Of a stretch of 64,000 bases of DNA, positions 58,389 to 64,000 are shown one piece after another. Where the stretch lies: the NCBI GenBank assembly GCA_024643345.1, contig JAHENB010000008.1, forward strand, positions 10,949-74,948, in the 5' to 3' direction. Position 1 is the stretch's first letter. Every line of letters starts with the position of its first letter. The notes beneath the pieces are model-generated. The model had not been told where the DNA came from, searched no databases, and saw only the letters and a program-made list of their open reading frames with translations. A program made the position numbers and the translations under genes. Source of the stretch: Maribacter sp. GTDB taxonomy: Bacteria > Bacteroidota > Bacteroidia > Flavobacteriales > Flavobacteriaceae.

Positions 58389-61300
58389 TCATTCGGTTAT
58401 TTTAAAATTGTAATGTCCTGAGACCAATTCCAGAACAACCTCATCCCCTTCTTTTTGATGAATTGTAATGTCCTTTGTTTTTTTTAATTTTTTGCCGTTC
58501 AGGGTAACCTTCGCAATTGAATTTGTCTTTAATCGTAAGGTTGCCGAGGTATTGGCCGGAACGGTGGTAGAATAGGTCCAGCCGGTATCTTCCCATTGCC
58601 ATGCACTTTGGATACGGCCATGCATGCTGTCGTAATAGCCTTTCGCCCAGGTCATTTTTTTATCCGGATCTGGGGTTGGCCGCAAAATAAAATGCTTGAA
58701 ACCTGGATGGTCAGGGTCACGTTGAATGCCCAGGGAGTAATTGTACATCCAGGCGGCCACGGCGCCAAAGGAATAATGGTTGAAGGAGTTCATACTATTG
58801 TTGCCGCCGAAACCATTCTCCAAGGTATATGAATTTAAGCGTTCCCAAATGGTCGTGGCCCCGTTCTCTACGGAATACAACCATGAAGGATAGGAAGTTT
58901 GCCGCAACAAACGATAGGCGATCGCATCCTGCCCGTTTTCGGACAAGGCTTGGTTCAGGGAAGCCGTACCGATAAACCCGGTCATCAGGGAATATTCAGG
59001 GCGCAATGCACCCAGCTCATCCTCATTCGATCGCTCTATGCTCCCCACTAGGTTCTGTACCAGCTTCGCTTTGTTTGTATCATCAACCACATTGAGATCC
59101 AAAGGAATCGCATAAGATGCCTGTGTATCCACAAAATCGCCTGCCTTTTTCCTTTTTTCTTCGGGTAGGGGTGGTCCAAAACGAAGGCTTTGATTCCCCA
59201 AATGAATCGTTTTTCCCGAAGCGCCATCTATATAGGTCTTATTGAAAAATGCCTTTCGATCTTGGTATTGTTTTTCAAAGTTCGTGGCCTCTCCGGTTTT
59301 ACCCAACAGACGGGCAGTCTTTGCCAAGATTTCAAGATCGTACAGATGGTAGGCCGCCCAAAGCCCAGTGTCCTCGTTTTTATAGCCTTCGGGACTCAGC
59401 CAATCGCCCAATGGTCCTTCATTTAAAACTCCTGTTTCAGGGTCGATTTTAGAATTCAAGAATTCCACATAGCGTTTCATGGCATCGTAATGCGCGCGCA
59501 ACAATTCCAAATCGCCGTATTGTTGATATACTTCCCAGGCAACTATGATACCGGCACTCCCCCAAAGCGTTCCTCCAAAACCACCGCCAACGGGAGCAAC
59601 ATCGGTAAAACGACCGTCTTCCCTTTGGATATCCCGCATGGCGAGCATCTGCCGATTTAGAAAAGGCCCCACATCGGCTAGATAGGTCGAGGCCTTTGAA
59701 AAGACATTGATGTCCCCGCTCCAGCCCATGCGTTCGTTTCGTGCAGGCGTATCGGTGGGGATCGATAAGAAATTGCCCCGGAGCGACCAGGTAATATTTT
59801 CCCAAAGCTTGTTCACCATTGCGTTAGAGGTTTCATAGCTTGAGGACAGTTCCTTAATGGAGCTTACCACCAAACCCTTCACATTTTCTAAGGGCAAGGC
59901 TTTGTCTATGCCCGTAATTTCCAAAAAGCGATAGCCATGAAAGGTAAATCGGGGCCGTATGGTTTCCACGCCCCCTTTTCGGATATAGAGGTCTTGGGCT
60001 AGGGCCGCCCTTATGTTTTCGAGCATCACCATCCCCGTGTTTTCTCCGTATTCCGATAAATCGGGATACTTTACTTCGGCGTACCGGAGCGTTATGGTAT
60101 CCCCTGCACTACCATTGGGGATTTGCAGCTGCGGAAACCCCACCATGTTCTGTCCCATGTCATAGACAAATACCCCTGGGCGCACTTGTTCGACACTCTT
60201 GGCGACAAGGGACTTTACTATTGTAGCGTTTTCCCCTATTTGCCCCATGAGCTTCAAATCACCATAATTGAATTTGTCGTTTTGAAAGGTCGTTCCCTCC
60301 AAAGGCACCTCTTTGGCCGATTTCCATTGACCATCATCATACTCTGCAGTTGCCCAGCCCGCTATATCTTTTTCCTTGGCAGCGTCATAAACTTCGCCCT
60401 GGAAAAAGCTGCCGTAACGTAGGGGACCGTCGGTAAACAATTCCCAATCGGTATCATTGGTGGTCATCACTTGCTCCGAGCCATCCGCATAGGTAATGAT
60501 CAATTGTGCCAGAAGGGATTGCCGATCACCAAAATAATTCCAGTTTTCACCACTATAGGTAATGTTGCCGCTCCACCAGCCTTCACTGAGCCAGGCCCCC
60601 AAAGCATTGTCGGCACCCGATAAAACCTTTTCGGTCACATCATAGGTCTGGTACATTTGGGTCTTGTTATATTGCGTTAGCCCGGGATTGAAATAATCAT
60701 TTCCGATGCGCTCTCCATTGATATACACTTCATAGATCCCCCTTGCGGTGGCATATAGCCTTGCTTTTGCCACTGGTTTGTTCTCGACCCTGAATTCGGT
60801 GCGCAACATGGGCGCGGCATTACGGCTCGGATCGGCCAGCACCAAATTGCCCTTGTCACCTCCGATGATTTCGTAGGCCCCGTCTTGTACCAAAAAGTTG
60901 TTCTTTTCCACTACCGCCTTCTTAAATAATCCCTGGTAATTGCCCTCGGCCCTTAGGTCTTCCGAATAGATAACGTTGGAAGGCGCCCTAAAATTCCGGA
61001 TGCGCAGATCCGAAAAACGGGCCTTTTGGCCCGCATCCGAATAAAAGCCGATATCGGCCAACATGGGAAAACTGATATAGTCGTTGCCCTTCCCGACGGG
61101 ATTCAGGTTGAATCCGATTTTGCCGCGAGGTGGGGGCATGGTATCATCGTTACCGGAAATTTTGTTCTCTTCTGAGGAACCATCCAGGTATACCTGGAAC
61201 AACCCAAAATTACATTCGGCAAAAAAAGTATGCGGTTCATACTTATTGTCCCTGTTGATAATATTTAATGGAATATCGTAGGTTCTAAAGGGCACGTCGG

Positions 61301-62033
61301 CATTATCTCCCGGGGCATAACCGATGCGATACACCTTAAATTTAGCCAAATTGGTTTCGGTGCCGTCCACTCCGGAAATATCCAATTCAAAGCGGATATA
61401 GCTTTGATCCTTTTGGGTTTCCACCCCTTGAATGTTCTTGTCACGATCTAGGAGCCTTTGGTCATTGCCGCCAAAAACAAAGGATGCTTTGGTGCTTTTC
61501 GATTTTTGATCGATCTGTAATGTGTATTCCATTTTAAAGACCGACAGGTAATGTGAATACAACACCATGTCTTCATCCCCGCCACCGATCCATTGGGCAT
61601 TGTGCCATTCTGCGGCATTGGGATCGGAATCGAGCATTCCGGTTTCGAACCAAGAAGATCCCGTACTCGATTTCCCCTCTTCGTCCCAAATGGTAACCAC
61701 CCAAACGTAGCGAGTAGTCGGCAAGAGTTTTTGACCCTTATACGAAATGCCCATTGCATCGGTTGAAAGCACCTTTCCCGAATCCCATACCAAATCTTTG
61801 GATTCATTGGTGACCTTGATTTGATAGGCTGTTTGGAACTGGCCCCTTTTCATGGGGCCGGTCACCATTTGCCAACTGAAACGGGGCGTGGCAACATCAA
61901 TGCCCAAAGGCGTTTCCCGGTATTCGACTTGCAATTGTTTTGGTGGGATTTGTGCCGTTAAGGTTTCCGGATGAAAAACCATGAGGAATAATAAGGATGC
62001 CACAATAAATTTTGCAAGAACGGTCGGTTTCAT
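58389..62033 (-). CDS. Alpha-L-rhamnosidase (GH78), large multidomain form
   Basis: About 1214 residues from ATG 62033 (MKPTVLAKFIVASLLFLMVF), with a signal peptide. Fibronectin-like N-domain (LQVEYRETPLGIDVATPRFSWQM), an inserted beta-rich concanavalin-like region around residues 160-390 (VYLDGSSEENKISG), the N-terminal rhamnosidase domain (RLYATARGIYEVYINGERIGNDYFNPGLTQYNK) and the catalytic (alpha/alpha)6 barrel with PARNERMGWSGDINVFSKAS, where the general acid region lies. The insert makes it longer than the common 900-1000 residues. Cleaves terminal alpha-L-rhamnose, e.g. from ulvan or plant glycans. Confidence 0.92.
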   Translation of the reverse strand: MKPTVLAKFIVASLLFLMVFHPETLTAQIPPKQLQVEYRETPLGIDVATPRFSWQMVTGPMKRGQFQTAYQIKVTNESKDLVWDSGKVLSTDAMGISYKGQKLLPTTRYVWVVTIWDEEGKSSTGSSWFETGMLDSDPNAAEWHNAQWIGGGDEDMVLYSHYLSVFKMEYTLQIDQKSKSTKASFVFGGNDQRLLDRDKNIQGVETQKDQSYIRFELDISGVDGTETNLAKFKVYRIGYAPGDNADVPFRTYDIPLNIINRDNKYEPHTFFAECNFGLFQVYLDGSSEENKISGNDDTMPPPRGKIGFNLNPVGKGNDYISFPMLADIGFYSDAGQKARFSDLRIRNFRAPSNVIYSEDLRAEGNYQGLFKKAVVEKNNFLVQDGAYEIIGGDKGNLVLADPSRNAAPMLRTEFRVENKPVAKARLYATARGIYEVYINGERIGNDYFNPGLTQYNKTQMYQTYDVTEKVLSGADNALGAWLSEGWWSGNITYSGENWNYFGDRQSLLAQLIITYADGSEQVMTTNDTDWELFTDGPLRYGSFFQGEVYDAAKEKDIAGWATAEYDDGQWKSAKEVPLEGTTFQNDKFNYGDLKLMGQIGENATIVKSLVAKSVEQVRPGVFVYDMGQNMVGFPQLQIPNGSAGDTITLRYAEVKYPDLSEYGENTGMVMLENIRAALAQDLYIRKGGVETIRPRFTFHGYRFLEITGIDKALPLENVKGLVVSSIKELSSSYETSNAMVNKLWENITWSLRGNFLSIPTDTPARNERMGWSGDINVFSKASTYLADVGPFLNRQMLAMRDIQREDGRFTDVAPVGGGFGGTLWGSAGIIVAWEVYQQYGDLELLRAHYDAMKRYVEFLNSKIDPETGVLNEGPLGDWLSPEGYKNEDTGLWAAYHLYDLEILAKTARLLGKTGEATNFEKQYQDRKAFFNKTYIDGASGKTIHLGNQSLRFGPPLPEEKRKKAGDFVDTQASYAIPLDLNVVDDTNKAKLVQNLVGSIERSNEDELGALRPEYSLMTGFIGTASLNQALSENGQDAIAYRLLRQTSYPSWLYSVENGATTIWERLNSYTLENGFGGNNSMNSFNHYSFGAVAAWMYNYSLGIQRDPDHPGFKHFILRPTPDPDKKMTWAKGYYDSMHGRIQSAWQWEDTGWTYSTTVPANTSATLRLKTNSIAKVTLNGKKLKKTKDITIHQKEGDEVVLELVSGHYNFKITE

Positions 62034-62475
62034 TTTAAATCGATTTAAAAATAGGTGGGATTGCATTGTTTACAAGATTACCCAATATACGTCATTATAC
62101 TGTTCTGTACTGTTAGGGAATGTTGAAAGAAGTGGGGACAGATGCATCGAAAACTTTCGACTGATCTCACAATGGCATCCAAATGGAATGGATCATTTAT
62201 GCAATAAAACCGTTTTGAAATGTTGGCAATTGGTGGTGAACCGATATCTTTTTGATCATGGCCCCAACCATTTACCGAACAGTACAGAACGCCCATTCCG
62301 AAAACGATGGTTACATTTGGATTCAATGGTGAAGTTAAAAAACAATTTGAAATCAGGACCTATTGCAGCATGGATTGTTCGCCTAAAATCAAAAAGCCGT
62401 CTTTCGGGCAAACCATCAAACAGAGATCAACGCATTGCCATAAGCGATATATACAGTTATACCAAATATTCTAAA
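62034..62475. promoter_or_regulatory. Divergent rhamnosidase control region with inverted CTGT motif
   Basis: 442 bp between divergent GH78 genes. GTTCTGTACTGTT (62102-62114) recurs as its exact reverse complement AACAGTACAGAAC (62278-62290). Each copy contains CTGT units at 5-bp steps, and the similarity continues outward on the downstream side (GAATGTTG versus AAATGGTTG). This symmetrical arrangement suggests two binding sites for one regulator, one facing each gene. The rest has no supported gene. Confidence 0.6.
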
Positions 62476-64000
62476 ATGCAAAAAACCATTAAACCCTTAA
62501 TGATTTCGATGGTCTTGCTCTGTTCCTTTACAAGCTTTGCCCAAGAAATAGCCCCAGAATTTTCCCAAAAAATGTGGCAGGCACAATGGGTGCAGGTGCC
62601 CGATACAGATGGGAAAGATTATGGGGTATATCTGTTCCGAAAGCAAATTGAAATCGAAAAGATACCGAGCGCATTGCCGGTTTATATCTCGGCCGATAAT
62701 AAGTATGAACTGTATGTCAACGAAGCCTTGGTTTCTCGAGGGCCGAATAAAGGGGACCTATCACATTGGAATTTCGAGATATTGGATCTTGCCGCTTTTC
62801 TCAAAAAGGGAAAAAATACGGTCGCGGCCAAGATCTGGAACGAGGGCAGTCATCGACAAGAGGCCCAACTTTCATTCAATACGGGTTTTATCCTTCAAGG
62901 GGCCAGCCCCGAAACAGCCGTGCTGAATACGGATAGCAGTTGGAAATGTGTTCAGGATACAAGCTACAGTCCTATTTTGATAAGCGATTATATGCCCAGA
63001 CCTGGTCTGTTGTTGTTGCCCGGCTATTACGTGGCGGGACCCGGTGAAAAAGTGGACATGTCCAAAAAATACGTGGGTTGGAAAACCGATTCCTTTGACG
63101 ACGGCAAATGGAAGAACGCACAATTCATATCGCCCGGAATTCCACGGAATACCGTGGGCCTCGATGCCGGAAATTCCTGGCGCCTGGTGCCCTCCACCTT
63201 GCCACCTATGGAAACTGTGGCCCAGCGATTCAAAAAATTGAGAAAGGCCGATGGGGTTACGATTTCTCCAGACTTTCCCGAGAAATCGGCAGCCATTGAA
63301 ATTCCCGCCAATATCTCCGCGTCCCTATTATTGGACCAGACGTATTTGACCAACGCCTATCCTACGCTTACCTTTAGTGGAGGCAAAAAAAGCATTATAT
63401 CCCTTACGTATGCCGAAGCCCTTTATGATGCCCAAAGTTCAAAAGGTGACAGGAACAAAATTGATGGCAAAACGATGATCGGAAGAACGGACAGTTTACT
63501 GTCAAGTGGGGCACAAAAGCAAGAGTTTACCCCAATTTCGTACCGCACTTACAGGTACTTGGAGGTAACCATAAAGACCGAAGACGACCCTCTTGTCATT
63601 GACGATATTTCCTCTGTGGCGGTCGGTTATCCCTTTAAAATGAACGCCACGCTCAAAACTTCCATTCCGGAAATGGATCAAATGATGGACATCGGCTGGC
63701 GCACCGCCAAGCTCTGTGCCATGGATACTTATATGGATTGCCCCTATTGGGAGCAATTGCAATATATTGGGGATACCCGAATCCAGGCCATGGTATCGCT
63801 TTACAACAGTGGGGACGATCAATTGGTTAAACATGCACTCGACCTGATCGATTTCTCGAGGCAACCGGAGGGCATTACCCTAAGCCGTTATCCGACCCAA
63901 AATGCGCAAATCATCACGCCCTTTTCCCTATGGTATATCGGGATGTTGTACGACTATATGATGTACGGCAACGATAGGGACTTCATCAAGAACAAACTCT
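62476..64000 (+). CDS. Alpha-L-rhamnosidase-related protein (partial, runs off the end)
   Basis: ATG 62476 opens a frame with no stop to the window end (508 codons); the track misses it for that reason. Signal peptide MQKTIKPLMISMVLLCSFTS. N-terminal beta domains (YISADNKYELYVNEALVSRGPNKGDLSHWNF) precede the catalytic barrel, which starts with MDTYMDCPYWEQLQYIGDTRIQ, the counterpart of the GH78 DxPxRExxGWxGD motif. The Gln replacing Arg/Gly positions suggests a divergent subgroup, so the substrate may not be rhamnose. Divergent partner of the preceding GH78 gene. Confidence 0.82.
   Translation, partial: MQKTIKPLMISMVLLCSFTSFAQEIAPEFSQKMWQAQWVQVPDTDGKDYGVYLFRKQIEIEKIPSALPVYISADNKYELYVNEALVSRGPNKGDLSHWNFEILDLAAFLKKGKNTVAAKIWNEGSHRQEAQLSFNTGFILQGASPETAVLNTDSSWKCVQDTSYSPILISDYMPRPGLLLLPGYYVAGPGEKVDMSKKYVGWKTDSFDDGKWKNAQFISPGIPRNTVGLDAGNSWRLVPSTLPPMETVAQRFKKLRKADGVTISPDFPEKSAAIEIPANISASLLLDQTYLTNAYPTLTFSGGKKSIISLTYAEALYDAQSSKGDRNKIDGKTMIGRTDSLLSSGAQKQEFTPISYRTYRYLEVTIKTEDDPLVIDDISSVAVGYPFKMNATLKTSIPEMDQMMDIGWRTAKLCAMDTYMDCPYWEQLQYIGDTRIQAMVSLYNSGDDQLVKHALDLIDFSRQPEGITLSRYPTQNAQIITPFSLWYIGMLYDYMMYGNDRDFIKNKL

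Noticed and set aside
1-64000. CRISPR array, tRNA, rRNA, prophage or insertion sequence
   Set aside because: No regularly spaced repeats, no cloverleaf candidates in the gaps, no transposase or phage structural text were found while reading the intergenic regions and ORFs; a tRNA scan could still correct this.

Overview
The window reads as chromosomal DNA of a marine-type flavobacterium (Bacteroidota, probably Flavobacteriaceae). Reasons: many SPII lipoproteins with the short N-termini usual in that group, weak Shine-Dalgarno sequences, TAnnTTTG-type promoter elements, and families common there (DUF6090, GIN-domain DUF2807, PspC with PadR, CIA30, FGE-dependent sulfatases, GH78). No rRNA, tRNA, CRISPR array, phage or insertion sequence was recognised. 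Gene remnants are frequent (alcohol dehydrogenase, DUF6090, AIM24, D-lactate dehydrogenase-like, a possible Dps scrap), so the region has been reshaped by deletion.

Layout. 1-5.6 kb: end of a CIA30 gene, a dehydrogenase remnant, DoxX, OxyR, a DacB-type penicillin-binding lipoprotein, MsrA, a NudK-like Nudix enzyme and a DUF6090 remnant. 6-19.8 kb: a sulfate-ester block. A tight minus-strand operon (cysQ, duplicated DUF2061, cysC, cysD, cysN) makes PAPS and removes PAP. Facing away from it lie two tandem periplasmic arylsulfate sulfotransferase-like lipoproteins, a cytosolic PAPS-type sulfotransferase, an MFS transporter, an unknown protein, an FMO-like monooxygenase and a lipoprotein sulfatase. 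No PAPS reductase or sulfite reductase is present, so the locus looks built for sulfation rather than assimilation. 19.8-26 kb: two tiny ORFs, DUF2461, AIM24, a metal set (GDCCVxC protein, MerTP, CDF-type transporter) and small envelope or hot-dog proteins. 26-30.1 kb: DUF4870, DUF4440-like, PadR, PspC and GIN-domain genes, an apparent envelope-stress unit with a palindrome at its first promoter.

30.2-34.9 kb: dipeptide epimerase coupled to a PLP enzyme, a secreted small protein, thioredoxin reductase and a LytTR response regulator. 34.9-40.2 kb: a four-gene minus-strand operon (Gfo/Idh/MocA oxidoreductase, sulfatase, lipoprotein formylglycine-generating enzyme, galactokinase), suggesting use of a sulfated galactose-containing glycan with sulfatase maturation outside the cytoplasm. 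40.5-47.7 kb: PEP synthase, a PNPOx-like protein, alpha-glucan phosphorylase, YceI and a CxxCH haem-binding protein.

47.8-58.3 kb: a divergent catabolic cluster around a regulator with a degenerate Nudix domain. One arm is the regulator, a carboxylesterase and a GH3 enzyme; the other is a carboxylesterase, a CitMHS transporter, AtuA, a separate AtuA-like C-terminal protein and an esterase-D family protein. 58.4-64 kb: two divergent GH78-type alpha-L-rhamnosidases (the second runs off the end) separated by an intergenic region with a long-range inverted CTGT-repeat motif.

The strongest candidate for an undescribed system is the 6-19.8 kb locus, read as a two-stage sulfate relay: PAPS to a small carrier ester in the cytoplasm, then transfer outside by ASST lipoproteins. 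The esterase/CitM/AtuA cluster is the second. Both functional readings are inferences from domain content and gene order.
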